64,000 bases of DNA from Gremmenia infestans (GCA_032629725.1 JAFEVB010000004.1:1488001-1552000); one strand, 5' to 3'; shown: positions 9,546 to 21,492, counted from the first letter of the stretch. Program-made: numbers and translations. Notes: generated by a model from the letters alone, not told the origin.

Positions 9546-12500
9546 TCATTTTTCCTTTTGTAAACTACTAAGCATATCAGAATAGTGCTTTACACAGGAC
9601 TTCGTGGTTGGATGTTGGGGGCCTAAGAATGACTTGTAGCCAGTACATGCTCTTTCGTAAAGAATCGATGCTTCTTCATACTCTTGTCTATTCTGAAGTA
9701 GATAGGCAAGACAGTAAACACTCGTAAGCGTGTCAGGGTGCGTCTTGCCAAGCACCTCTTCCTTGATCTTAAGCGTCTGGCGGTTTATAGCCTCTGCGTC
9801 GGCGTACTTGCCCTGGCTATTAAGCACAAAAGCGAGGTTATTCGTAGTTATAAGCGTGTCAGGGTGCGTCTTGCCAAGCACCTCTTCCTTGATCTTAAGC
9901 GTCTGGCGGTTCATAGCCTCTGCGTCGGCGTACTTGCCCCGGCTATTAAGCACAAGAGCGAGGTTATTCATAGTCGTAAGCGTGTCAGGGTGCGTCTTGC
10001 CAAGCACCTCTTCCTTGATCTTAAGCGTCTGGCGGTTCATAGCCTCTGCGTCGGCGTACTTGCCCCGGCTATTAAGCACAAGAGCGAGGTTATTCATAGT
10101 CGTAAGCGTGTCAGGGTGCGTCTTGCCAAGCACCTCTTCCAAGATCTTAAGCGTCTGGCGGTTTATAGCCTCTGCGTCGGCGTACTTGCCCTGCCTATCA
10201 AGCATAAAAGCGAGGTTATTCATAGTCGTAAGCGTGTTAGGGTGCGTCTTGCCAAGCACTTCTTCCATGATCTTAAGCGTCTGGCGGTTTATAGCCTCTG
10301 CGTCGGCGTACTTGCCCTGCCTATTAAGCACAAAAGCGAGGTTATTCATAGTCGTGAGCGTGGATAGGTGCGTCCTGGGTACCGTGGTCTCCCGGATCCT
10401 TAGTACCTGCTCGAGCAGCGCCCTGGCCGCTTCAATCCTTCCAAGGTTTATTAAGCTTCTGGCTTGAAGGTCATAGAGTGGCAAGAAATCTTCAGATGGC
10501 TCACCAATCTTCTGTCCGAGCTCGAAAAAAGTGTCTTGTATCAATTGACTAAGCCTAGTATCTTGTCGCATGTCTAATAGAGCCAAACCACACTTGAAAA
10601 AGATCCAAGTTGCAAGTTCTTTCGATGCTGAACCGAATGCCTTATTGACCTTTATATCCAAATAAGATAAGACATGCGGAAGGAGACGTCTCTCTTGTGT
10701 CTGCCAGAAGCGAGTGTTGAAGCGAGAAAATCCTAGAATACAGCCAGTTGCGATCCATACCGCACCTTGATGCTTCGAATTTTGTCGATCCTTAGCCCAA
10801 GCATGAGTTAGTGGGTGCATCGACAATGTCATGCCGCCATCCAGATCATGTCGAGTGACTAATGAAAGTGAGGCAAGGAGAGAAGTAGCCTCGGTGAGAC
10901 GAAAAGGGTCCCATTCCTCTTCCTCTGGGTCCATGAAACTTGGTAGACGTGAGACGTCATCTTGAGAAATTTCATCGATATCTCTAAGCTGATCACTAGC
11001 CTGCGAGATTTCTCTACTGCCCTTCCAGCCCTCTTCGAAAATCTGAAGAGGAAGTACGCTAGAGTCAAGCATCGACAAAATCTCAAGTAGGCGAAGAGCA
11101 TCGCTTGCAGACTCGCTTTGAGACTGTTCCAAGACATCTGCTGAGGCTTCGAAGGTCGCGTAAACATCGCGATACCTCGACTGGGCTTGCTTCAGTCGGT
11201 ACTTCAAGAGTCGCTGTCGCTGCCGTTGGTAAACCTTCGGGTATTGGTGGAGTTGGCAGTGACCTTGGCAGATATACGCTCCAGCCTGTACTAGAGCAAG
11301 CGTGTGGGATCCTAAGAGGCGGACCACTTCTTCAGCTTGCTTTTCATAGGTAAGCCACAATTCAGGAGACACTTCGGCTGCCTTGAGTAAGAGGTTCTTC
11401 GAGTCTTCTTCTTCCAGACCTCCAAGTGCTTCGAACGCGTCTGGACTATAATTTTTACATTCGGCAACACGAGATGTCATGAGAACGGCACCGTGATTTC
11501 CAGGTGGAAAGTAGACTTGGTAGTCGAAGTCAGGATCGTCGGCATTGTCAAGGATCAGGAGCCAGCTTCGCTGCGTATTTGTAAAAGCTTGAAGTGCTTG
11601 GGGGACAGTTTTAGTGGAGTGCCCAAGTAGCTTTGCAGCAGCAATAAAGTCACGCTCAGCGGTGGAAGGCTTGTCGATGTCGACCCAAAATATGCCCCAG
11701 AAGCTATGTCCGTCAGCTGCTATACTACGAATAGCTCCTCAAAGTGAACATACTCGTCTTTCAATAAGTTAGCAATATGGAGACAGATCTCACTCTTTCC
11801 CTGGCCTCCAAGTCCTGTGATAACAAACCTCTTTTGTTTCTTAGCAGAAGTAGTGTCACTAAGCAAGACCATCTGCATTCGACTTAGTAGCTCGGCACGC
11901 CCGGTGAAAAGACTGTTCAAAGTGCGGGGTACTTTAAAGACGTTTCCATGCGGATCAGCACTCTCCATAGTGCGTGAATCATTATGAACTACAAGTTATA
12001 TTAAGTACAGATGTTTATACGCCATACTACGGATTTGGCGTACCATTGTAATTGTTGCCAATAACCATGAAGCCAGAACCAGAGTTTTGATGACCAGTCC
12101 CAGAGTTGTTATGCTGAATGCCACCCCCAGTGTTGTTATTCTGGGCACCACTGCCATAGTGTGCGTACGCAGGCATTTGTTCGAAGCCATCAGGGAGCGA
12201 AGGTTCCATCTTAGTCACCTCCTCAACAGCCTTTGCCAGCTGTTCTTTCGTTCTTAGGGTCGTCACTTCTGGAAACCTCGTTGCCAAGAGCTGCAAGTCG
12301 TCCAGAATCCCCCCAACCAAATTCTCCACACGGCCACCTTTTCCAATCGTCCGAGCAGCTTTCACATAGCGATCCCACCTCGATTCACCCTCTTCAGGCA
12401 TGACCTTTTCAAACAACGCCTGAAGTTGTGTGGCTTGAGCTTTGCAGTCCTCCAAAGTAGGTGTCAACGCAGTCTCTGTCGCCTTGTCCGCTGCCTTGAC

Positions 12501-12683
12501 GTATCTCTCCGCATCTTCGAGGAGTTTTGAGATAAGAGGGAGTTTTGTCGCTGACTTCTTGAAATTTGTTGGAAGACCCGCTTCGTCCTTGACAGCCTCG
12601 TAGACTTGGTTGGTAGCATCGATGATCGAAATGATAGCAGATATCATGCCAAGGGCAAGGCCTGCTGCTTCGATGCCGGACAT
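9546..12683 (-). CDS. NLR-like protein: SesA N-terminus, Gly/Asn motif, NB-ARC, tandem TPRs
   Basis: Predicted STAND receptor of 1,010 residues from three exons: 12683-12044, 11988-11754 and 11703-9546. The introns are 55 nt (11989-12043, phase 1) and 50 nt (11704-11753, donor GTATGT, branch GCTGAC). Both joins restore frame, and the second rebuilds the NB-ARC core. Residues 1-165 resemble the SesA/NACHT-N helical domain (MSGIEAAGLALGMISAI). A Gly/Asn-rich stretch spans about 177-213. NB-ARC follows, with P-loop GLGGQGKS at 272-279 and Walker B-like WLLILDNADD. A helical linker leads to kinesin-light-chain-type TPRs from about 735 to 960, five or more 42-residue units of the form LA.VL...GKYADAEA..RQTLKI. 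By family analogy the N-terminus signals, NB-ARC oligomerises and TPRs sense. The Gly/Asn stretch resembles amyloid-type signalling motifs of fungal NLRs (inference). The start is the ATG at 12683, not the upstream GTG. Confidence 0.88.
9729..10370 (-). repeat. 126-bp tandem repeats encoding TPR units
   Basis: The word TGTCAGGG (or TGTTAGGG) recurs at 9731, 9857, 9983, 10109 and 10235, an exact 126-bp period, or 42 codons. Two adjacent units encode identical peptides. The units lie inside the NB-ARC/TPR gene and stay in frame. Confidence 0.95.
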
Positions 12684-13840
12684 CCTTATCGTATGAAAGC
12701 TAGTAGTAGTTAGGAACACGTAGTGTAATCTCTAAGGGTTCTTTACAAGGCTGCGAACGGAATAGCGCCTGTCGGATTATCGCAGGAGTCTAGTCTTTAG
12801 GGGTGCAAGAGGCCTGAAGCAAAACGATATACTACGCAGATACGCAGTCATGACAATGGTATGCTAGATGTAGATTACGATATGATAGGTGGTGTTGAAG
12901 GAGAGTATGATGAGGTATAGTAGATGAGGGACGGGGTGATCTGCGGCCCGGCCCAAATATTAGCGTCGTGAGGAAGCGCTATCTATTTTTAGGACGAATT
13001 TAGGCTAAGTTACTTGAGTGCGGGTTAGTTCCCCCTAACCGGAAATCGTTAGTTCAGTAGATCAGAAGTACTGAACCGCGTGGCCGTCCTGCAACTGTTT
13101 GCGCGCCATACATAGCAGCCACACAGCTCACCACAGTCTCAGACAGAATAATAAGGCGCGAAGCTTAGATCAGAACCTTTAATAAGTGCAAGGGAAAATA
13201 AGAGCTCGCTAGTATAGCTGTGGCAAAGGACTTGTATTAAAGCATAAACGGAGGCTTCTTATACAGTACACCAGGCGAAAGGGCTATAATGCGAATATAA
13301 AAATTTCTTTGCAACGGGCCAAATTGCTAACAAGTAGCTATATAATACGACTTATTCTTTATTTTCGTAGAATTATAAGTTGCTATGGAGTTTCAGATGC
13401 TTAAAGTTAAAGTACCTCTGTTTTTCTCGGCACGTAGGGTTTCTCGGCAAGCAGGGAGATATGTGATTAAATTAGGTCTTTAGAGATACGACGATCCTAA
13501 TGGGGCATGTAAAATGCTTTCTTGAAGTATCACTCTTTTATTAGACATTAGTGTTGGTATTGCTGGTGATATCTTGAAGCGGTGGTGTAGATGTTCACCT
13601 TCGCTTCGGCCTGGCTTCGAGAGTTCTGTTCCAATATTGAGCCACAGTCGTCGCGGCATAGTTCAACTAAGAGGTAATATATACTTAAGCATAAGATAAG
13701 GATAAGCACTCAGTTGTATCTCGCACCCCATATTCTCATTCGCCCCTTCTTCCTCTTACTCCACCCGCTCTCTGAACTCGAACACATCAAACTCAAACTC
13801 AAACTCAAATTCAACCTCACAACCAATCCGAACCCCAGCC
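12684..13840. other. Intergenic, 1.16 kb, divergent promoter region
   Basis: Lies between the NB-ARC/TPR gene (-) and the rvt-like pseudogene (+). Mostly AT-leaning with no conserved ORF. A short AAACTC hexamer run (about 13787-13808) sits just before the pseudogene's ATG. Confidence 0.5.
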
Positions 13841-15979
13841 ATGGCCTCGGCAGAGACTTTGTCACAGACTTTATCTTCCACTACCGGCATCAAACTTAAA
13901 AAACTATCGAACCAACGATCCTCGTTTGAACATGAGAAGGCAAAGCTGTTGGAAGGCTGTCAGCTTTGAGACCTCTCAGAAAGAAAAACTTCGGATTTTA
14001 CTTCGCAATATCGAGAAACTGCCCACGATGGGAGATATCAACAGAAATCCCCTTATATCAATTGAGAATATACGCCGTTATCTCGAACAGTCACAATATG
14101 ACCCGTCAGTTTCCGACGAGCCCTTAATAGATTGGCAATCGAAACTTGAGAAAGATCTGGATGACCACTCTTTGAGATATGAATACGCCTCTCTCTATGG
14201 ACGTTTAGTAAACGAATGTTTTTCCGTGTCGGATGAGACAGTCCTGGAAACGTTGGAATCTTCCATTGATGGATCTGGATTTGAGAGCATTGGTCGCAAG
14301 GAGATGCACGGGCAGCGGGAGAAGTGGGAAGAGTCCGTTTTCAAGCCTATGGCAACAGATACCGAAGCCATCAACAAATACATGACATCCTTGGTCGACA
14401 AGACAGAAGAAAGCCAGTCTGCTTTTGCGAGGTTCAAGGAGGCCACCACAGCATTTGAATCTGACATGGCAAAGACAGGTCATTTTGACCTAGATTCTCA
14501 ATTGGGTTATTCGAGGTGCTCTGAAAACCGATCTTCTTTCCGATGAGAAACGAAAGCTTCTTAACGATTTTAAAGATAATAAGCTGGTGCTACTTGAGGT
14601 CGCTGACGTTCTTAACATGCGAATGGAGTCCCTCGCCAGATGGAACTAGGATTCTAAGGGCACACCAATCATTCAACGACGCATGTTAAATGGCCGGTAT
14701 CGGTTTTACCATGACGAAGATCATTTACAGTCTCTCCTCTTGCATTACATTGGGACCACATGGTCGGCTCATATAAAGACCGCTTTGGATAGATTCAAGA
14801 GAAGCCCGGGTGTTTGGAAAGCGTCTTCGGCTGCCCTTTCGAAAACGGAGAAATCCCGACGAGATTGGTTTTTGGGTAAACATAATGTTATCACGGTAGA
14901 AGAGGATCGAGGTAAACATTTTGATCACGAGATCTTCCTGGAGCAGCTGAAAGTCAGACTGGACGAGGTACGCGGTGGCTACGATGACGGTGCTTTCATA
15001 TCAGTACGATACCCGCAAAAGCTCACTTCAAATTGTTCAGGAACTGCTGCATGTGCTTTCCACAGAGACCATGATTGCAAGGAGACTCGGTCAAGAGCAG
15101 GTAGTTGTGAGATCTGACTTCAAGTGGTTTGGACCTTCTCTGCCGCATTCGACTATCTACGCAGTTCTAAGACTCTTCAATGTGTCCGAACATTGGATCA
15201 ATTTCTTCCGTCGCTCTTTGGAGGTGCCAATGAAGTTTGTTGTTGATGGGCCAGATGCCCCCATTCAAGTTCGAAAGCGAGTCACAGCACTCAGCATTTC
15301 CCTGAGTGACTTTTTCGCAGAATCAGTCCTGTTCTGTCTAGACTTTGCTTTTAACCAAGAGACTGAAGGAGCACGCCTATAACGCCTGCACGATGATATC
15401 TGGTTTTGGGGTAAAAGAGATTCCAGAGGATTACTTGTACTTCCCAGCTTCAAAATTGGATTGGACCTCAAGAGTCCTTTCGTCCCCTTGTATATGATTC
15501 GAGATCAGATCACTGTGAATCCCGATTCTCATATGAACAAACTTTTTGTGAGCGAAGAAGCTGCATACCAAAGTGCCAAATCTGCCCATGAGAGTGGAGC
15601 TGGTCTAGGATCCAGGTTCGCACCGCCTGAATATTCTATTCCAAGTGTCCTTCCTACAAGCTCTACCTCAGATAACGAGCCATTTATGTCTTTCAAGGAG
15701 TTCAGCCGGAATCGCGAGCAGACTTCATCGCTCCCAGGAGTAGCATATCGCGAATTGCTTCAGGAACCTAGCGAGATAAATATCACCTTCACTTCGGACG
15801 TCTCGGGCGTTCCAGTGCCTAGAAAGAACAGTCCAACACCCTACGAAAAGTGGATCGTCCAGCTCTATGGCCCGGAAATGATCGCTCGGTTTGGGTTGTT
15901 GAATGTGGTGGAGCCTGGCCTCTTGCCTACGGGAATGGTTGGAATGTTTCGTGAAAGTAGGTTTAAGTGGCAGGGATAG
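13841..15979 (+). pseudogene. Decayed reverse-transcriptase-related (rvt-like) gene
   Basis: Remnant of a large fungal protein family with an RT-like catalytic core. The frame starts at ATG 13841 (MASAETLSQTL) and is broken repeatedly. An extra G near 13953 shifts the frame between KLLE and VSFETSQKEKL. Another shift lies near 14500, before WVIRGALK. A TAG stands at 14647-14649, a further shift near 15000 precedes SSLQIVQELLHVL, and a TAA at 15380-15382 falls just before the catalytic-looking LHDDIWFWG. The last part (15461-15979) keeps YEKWIVQLYGPEMIARFG and GLLPTGMVGMFR, which I recall as the family's C-terminal signature. The region between HDD and this tail is much shorter than I expect, implying a deletion. 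Identification as rvt-like, a domesticated cellular RT family, is from memory of motifs and is moderate. That it is non-functional is clear from two stops plus three shifts. Confidence 0.6.
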
Positions 15980-16455
15980 CAGTAGTCTCTAGGCGGGTGG
16001 GGATTAGATGATTATGAATTGGCCTTGAGGCCAGATTATGTATAATACTGGCTTCCGAAACATTGTTCCTGTATACATAGAGCGCTTGGGTGTCAAATGA
16101 GACATCTCAACTCAAGAGTCTGCTACGGTCTGACTGTGGAGGAATTGCGGGGTGAATTTTAAATCGGCTTCATCCCCGGTCCGGTCTACCCCGCATTTCT
16201 AGTAGATGATGTAAAGTACAAGCAGACTTTCTTTTCTCATAACGAAATTCATCTAGAATCCTTTTCTTACAGCACTTGCCACAAGGTTGAAAAGCTCTTT
16301 GTCAATAAAGGCACTCTCGTGTACTGCGGGTAGTCCTGAAAATGAGTGAAACATTTTCTTGATTTGTTTAGATTTTATTGGCCTGGCTACTCGACACTAT
16401 TCTCAAGTGAAGGTGTTGCCACTACCATCCATCGCGGCAATTCAAATCATCGAAC
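15980..16455. other. Intergenic, 476 bp, convergent
   Basis: Spacer between the rvt-like pseudogene and the end of the oxidoreductase gene. Nothing recognised. Confidence 0.5.
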
Positions 16456-17725
16456 TCAATCACTTGACAACCGTTTCCACAGGTCCTCCAAGTCGTTTCC
16501 CATTCTCTCATGGATGTTCTCTACTTCTCGTTTTTGGACGAATGTTGCGGCATGTTCCTTCTCAATCTCAACTGTAAGGGTAGTTTGTTAGTACAAGGAT
16601 TTTGACAGGATGCTCAATGCAGTATGTACTTACCATGTACGTAAACAGCAGCTTTCTTACCCGAGTACATTGCGTGTGGCACGTTTGTGGCATTATCGCT
16701 ATTTGCATCTCCCACTGCGAAAACGCCAAGTGCAGCGGTTCTCATACTGCCCGGGTCCACAATCATTTTCTCGCCGTAGACCTTTACGCCTAGTGATGAG
16801 CCGAGAGTCGAATGTTGAATGGAGGGGAAGTTGGTGAGGAAAGCGTCCCGTTCAATTGAGCTTCCGTTCGCAAGGTTAACTTGGAACTTGTCGTATTCCG
16901 TGTCAGTGGTCACGTTATGTACTACCGCTCCATCTTGGATTCGGTCAATGCTCTTGATGCTTGCATTGTTGATGACTACCCCGTACCCTTGGAGTTGTGT
17001 GGCCCAGCCTGGACGGTTCTTGTCCAAAATAGCAACATTCTCGTCCGTGAAGGTCCCATTTACGAAAGCTATGATGTCGTGAAAAAGCGTCTCCGACTCT
17101 ATGACACTGCCGACGGCATCAACGATAGATCCAAGGATGCCAAAGCTTTGGTCACGATGCTCATATCCATCGCACCAGTCACACCAAAAAATGCCTCGTT
17201 GCCACGCCTCTTTGACGCCTGGCGTGTCTGGGAGAACGTCGCTGAGGCCAGTTGCAAGGATGATTTTGCGGCTGGAGTAGGTCGTGCCATTGGCATCGGT
17301 CGTGACGAACGATGAGCCGTTGTTGACCGAGACAATCGACGTAGCTGTTGCGTTTTTCATATACGCTGTGGGATATTTCGCTATCATCTCCCTAGCATTA
17401 TAGCGGAATACCGCGGGGACAGTGCCTGCTCTTTTGTTAGGGCTCAATTCTAGCTTTGAGCAGATACGTGGGAGGACTTGCCATCATTGCCGATGATATC
17501 GTGCATATGCCTTGTATTCTGATTTCGGTATTCTGCGGAATCAAGCAACAATGTCTTGCGTCTTACTCGGGCAAGGCCACTCAGGGCACTAAGCCCTGAA
17601 GGCCCACCGCCAATCACCAAGACATCATAATCAGTTACCGGGACAGTCGACTTGGGTATTATCAAAGATTCGCCGACGGCCGCAAGAATGAGTAGCAACG
17701 CAGAGCCATACTTGAAGAAACTCAT
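16456..17725 (-). CDS. Thioredoxin-reductase-like FAD oxidoreductase with signal peptide
   Basis: Predicted 383-residue flavoprotein from three exons: 17725-17482, 17425-16634 and 16571-16456. A hydrophobic leader (about residues 3-20, YGSALLLILAAVG) suggests secretion or the ER lumen. The FAD Rossmann motif VIGGGPSGLSAL follows. The redox-active CDWC pair sits in the NADPH-domain segment, and the FAD-closing motif is GVFAVGDAN. Length and order fit the low-molecular-weight thioredoxin-reductase-like family, which includes GliT-type dithiol oxidases of secondary metabolism. No gliotoxin-like genes are adjacent, so the substrate is unknown. Intron 1 (17426-17481, 56 nt) uses a GC-AG pair with donor GCAAGT and a CTAAC branch. 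No GT donor near it gives an open frame, while this one yields the expected NDGTVPAVFRY. Intron 2 (16572-16633, 62 nt) has donor GTAAGT and branch TACTAAC and adds a charged tail. Confidence 0.85.
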
Positions 17726-19371
17726 ATTTGGCACTGATGTTCGATTCGAGGATGGAATGGAAATACTTGTTACTGGTTGTAACTTGTAGAATGAGAATCT
17801 TCCTAGCCCGTGGGGTTTGGCTTTCTTATGTCCTCACGAAATTAAAAAAAAGTAGTTGGATCACGACTGATCCTTAATCTTGGCAATGCATAAACAATAA
17901 ATCGTTCACCTTGGCATTTGAGGTTGCATGCAAATACAGGTAGGCACAAAGCTTCTTTTGTTACTAAAATCGTTAATACATACACTAACAGGTGCAGGGC
18001 AGGATTGCCGTGCCCTATAAATTTAGCGATAAAGATGCTAAGACGCTAATAACTTATATTTACATAAACTTTCACCTCTACAATTAGATATATAAGCAAA
18101 TTATGTACCTATGGAAGTACAAGGTCATAGAAAACGTCCAAGAAAAAGTCTAAGTTTGGTATATTTGCGCCTGGTGCGCTGGTTTTCGGGGTGCACGTAA
18201 GTATATACAGGTAAGTCTAGATCTGCGACTAGGGATAACGCCCCGGGCGCGGGGGTGCCGTAGTGGATTTCTGCATTTGCTGCAAACGGTCTTCTCACAC
18301 ACAAGTCCTTCTAGGGCCAAAGCACTAGGGGAGGCCGAAATCTTATTCTGATTCTTCTTTCAAGCCAAAGTCGAACCCCCACAAGTATTACGCAATGTGC
18401 TCCTGGCTAGCATCATCTTCCCTTAATTAGAATATGTCTCGGCATTCGAGGATCGGCATCCATCCACGGACCACACAATCCCTACGGAGTAGCCGGCGGG
18501 TAAGATCCGCTATTACTTCTACTTCGTATTAAATCTCTCAACATCAAGATTGGTGTAGGCCATCCCTGCTCTTGTGTGATGCTTACCTTAGACCATCAAA
18601 GTTTTACTATATGGAAATGGAAATATGCTTGTTTCATGGTGCTGAACACCGGTACACTGCTCTTAGTCAGTCGATCCGGTACTTGATCGTAGCCCTGCCC
18701 GCCCAGCTCCAGCGAAAACGCCACCCGTTGTGTACAGTAGCATCGGATCCACCTTACATAAGTGGAACTGACTACTCAACACTTCCTCTCATTCGTGTTC
18801 GTACCGGTTTCTAACCTGGATTTCCAAGTATTGCGACGAGTATTCGAGTGCTTGCTTGCATGCTGCAGTTAATAAAACGAATACACCTTGCCATTGATAC
18901 TCGCAGCCTCTGCACGCAAAGTGTGACAGTCGAGTCTTACTCCGAGACAAGATAACGGCTCGAGCAGGGCAAATACAAGTGTTATTAGATATTCGCTACC
19001 TTATATACTTATCCAATAAGACATATGAAGCCTCATATAAGGTTAAATCCCGTTTATATTGAAGTGAAATTTTATTTTCACATTTTCTAGGTCACGTGAT
19101 CTCTCTCATCTCAGCTAGAGAAAGAAAGATGCTTGGCTGGATACTGAATCTCTATGATTACTTAGTAAAGGGTAGGACGTGATAGTTTTATCAAATAGAT
19201 CCTAGAATCTCCGTCATAGACATTTTTGTAGAACACTCCTCGCCTCGTCCCTTTTCCCCAACGATTCTCGCTTAACCCCTTAAGAAACTAATGTATCCAC
19301 AAGCAGCATTGATGATAATCTAAAAAGAAAATACCAAGTGTAAGGCTCTTGACAAGTATGATATAGTTCGC
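17726..19371. other. Intergenic, 1.65 kb, AT-rich
   Basis: Promoter side of the oxidoreductase and 3' flank of paralogue B. It holds a CACGTG E-box palindrome at 19093-19098. No conserved ORF; possibly degraded sequence, but I can identify no element. Confidence 0.5.
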
Positions 19372-20480
19372 CTAAGCTTTCTTGTCTTTATTAGCTTTTG
19401 CCTCCAGCTCCTTCTTAGCCTTAGCCCACTCTAAGTTCAAGTGGTGAAGGTGTTCTCCACGAACACCTTGCTTGGGCAATCCGTCTGGCTTCCACATGAA
19501 GTCCATTGGTATAGTCAGACGCTTGAATGGCACGGCATGGTCAAGCCATTGCCAGTCAAGATAGTTGTCGGCAGGTGTGGATAGAATCACCATACAACGT
19601 TCTAGGGCCTTGAATGTGCTGAGCTTTTCAACGAGGGGTACAAGCGAAGCAATCGTCGGTACGGAGAGAACACACGCGCCTCGAGGTCTGGCGGTGGTTG
19701 GACCAGAAAGGTCAATATTAATAAAGATCCTCAGGTTGTTGTCGGTGAAGACCTTGCCGAATTGGTCCATATTGGCAATGACTTTGGCAATTCCAGAGCT
19801 GCCGACAGCGAGATCATAGACTTCCAGATCGATCTCGGTGTAATTCTTGGTCCAGAACGTCTTTTGCTCGTCCATCGGCATGGTCTTGAGGTCGGCAGCA
19901 AGATCGTACGTCTCCGGGTTAAACTCGTTAGTGCTGATCCAATGGTATTTTCCATCTCCGCCATGCTCGCCGACTTGTCTGACGATGTTTCTAGTTATAC
20001 GGTCTGACGTGATTATAACATCCTTCTTTGTTCGCCAGGGTCGGTAAATCAAGCGTGGTGGCAATGGTTCCCGTGTAGCTTTGGGCCTACGAGTATTGCT
20101 GCGACGAAGCTTCTTATTAGCATCAGCTAATGTCGTCGCCGAAGGTAGAGGGTCCTGCTAAGAGGGAGAATGTTAGATGGGATTCAACTTATGGTAATTA
20201 TACTGCTTACCTCGCTAGCTTGAGCCTCTTGCTTATTTGTGGTACGGTTGATGACTTGATTACCTGCTAGAGCGCAGTGACCATGAACCTTTGACACCCA
20301 ACCTAGACTCGGCTCGGTCGTCTCAGGCTTTCTACCTATCTTAAGGTCACGCCCCACACCCTTACGGCCGGTAGGTTGACTAGCATATCTCGCGGTATTC
20401 TGGCCTGTGCTCTCGGACGCCGACGGTGATGCTGGGGCTTGGACAGGAGCCATGATCGCAAAGGTGGTTGGTCTGGACAT
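19372..20480 (-). CDS. Unknown-family protein, paralogue B
   Basis: Second member of the unnamed family, 351 residues in two exons (20480-20211 and 20157-19372). The 53-nt phase-0 intron (20158-20210) has donor GTAAGC. The start is the ATG at 20480; the upstream in-frame TTG is not used. The leader exon is Ala/Ser/Pro-rich and contains GVGRDLKIGR, a short basic motif also seen in paralogue C. The core carries RPWRTKKDVIITSDRITRNI, the WISTNEFNPETYDLAADL block, FWTKNYTEIDLEVYDL, MDQF, the IFINIDL strand, VPTIASLVPLVEKL and LDHAVPFKRL, then a charged Lys/Glu C-terminus. No enzyme motif, signal peptide or membrane helix is visible. It is the first of three copies clustered on the minus strand within 5 kb, with PLVEKL and AVPF closest to C and D. 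Confidence 0.75.
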
Positions 20481-21492
20481 CGTGGATGTCAATTAGAACT
20501 TCCGTGACAGTCTCTAAATGGTCAATGTATTAGTGGATAAGGCCTAAGAGTTTGACTTGAACCTGGAAGGGTAAAGAGATAAGGCTTGCGGTTTGAGCGG
20601 CATTCCCAAGAAATGAAACCGCAAGGAGTAGGTGGTTACTCACTTGATGATCAATGCTCTAGATGCAAAGGCTAAGACGAGAGAGCAAGAGCGCAGCGTT
20701 GCGGAATGTTGACTCGGTGATCGCTACTGTCTGCGTTAAGTTGGTGAAAGGGATCAAAGGAGGACGACAGATAGGACAGGAGCATGTCCAGATAAATGAG
20801 GAAGAATGAAGATCAACGTACAGGTAGCTGTCTTGCGTAATCGAAGAAGTTCCGATGCTTTGGTCTTATTTTTCAGGGAAAACCTCGATGTTGAAGAAGA
20901 GGAAAAGCTTCTTTACCAGCAGGGTGCTTATATACCTGCAGTCCACTAGCTCGCCTTTCCCTTTATGGATTCACACAGCTGCCTGGCAGGGGTTGTAGCC
21001 CAATCGTCGTGGCAACCAGTGTGTGAATGGTTGTGAATCTAAAGTCATAGCGAGCTCCACTGCTCGGGCGTGTATATATATATATATATATATATAGGTC
21101 ACGTAACCGATTCAATTTCTCTTTGTGAAGTTGCCGCTTAGTTGGAGGTAAGTGGTGCGGGTCATTTGTTAAGTGGTACTTGAAAGGTAACTAGGAAGAG
21201 TAGACAGAATAAGGCTATGTAAATGATTTTTCCAACAAGTTCCAATTCTTCACTTTGCCAGCAAGTGTTAAATTACATTAAATTAACAATACCCGTAATA
21301 AAGGTTGGAGGAAGACACTTTGAGATTAATGTCTTATATGGTAGTTATTTAGAAGTGAAAATGCCAACACGCTTAAGCCAACCGAAAGAAAAACGAAAGA
21401 AAAAAAACTTAATATAGCTTAAATGCTGTGACTGAAGTACCCGTAGTGTAGGACATCATAATCCAATCCCCAATCTATACTTATTGCTGCCG
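20481..21492. other. Intergenic, 1.0 kb, promoter of paralogue B
   Basis: Contains a (TA)12 run at 21073-21096 followed by GGTCACGTAACC. Otherwise AT-leaning with no gene recognised. Confidence 0.55.
21073..21096. repeat. (TA)12 microsatellite
   Basis: Uninterrupted TA dinucleotide run in the spacer between paralogues B and C. Confidence 0.95.

Noticed and set aside
9730..10467. Long plus-strand open frames (245 and 209 codons) across the TPR repeats
   Set aside because: They are antisense shadows. A 126-bp repeat is a multiple of three, so any frame open in one unit stays open in all. The minus-strand TPR reading is clearly the real one.
11704..11753. A frameshift or pseudogene reading of the NB-ARC gene
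   Set aside because: The break is explained by a 50-nt intron with consensus donor, branch and acceptor.
17450..17492. GT donors (GTATCT and GTCCTC) for intron 1 of the oxidoreductase
   Set aside because: GTATCT gives the wrong phase with every nearby AG. GTCCTC keeps frame only with an acceptor 5 nt from the branch site. The GC-AG choice fits frame, branch spacing and family sequence.
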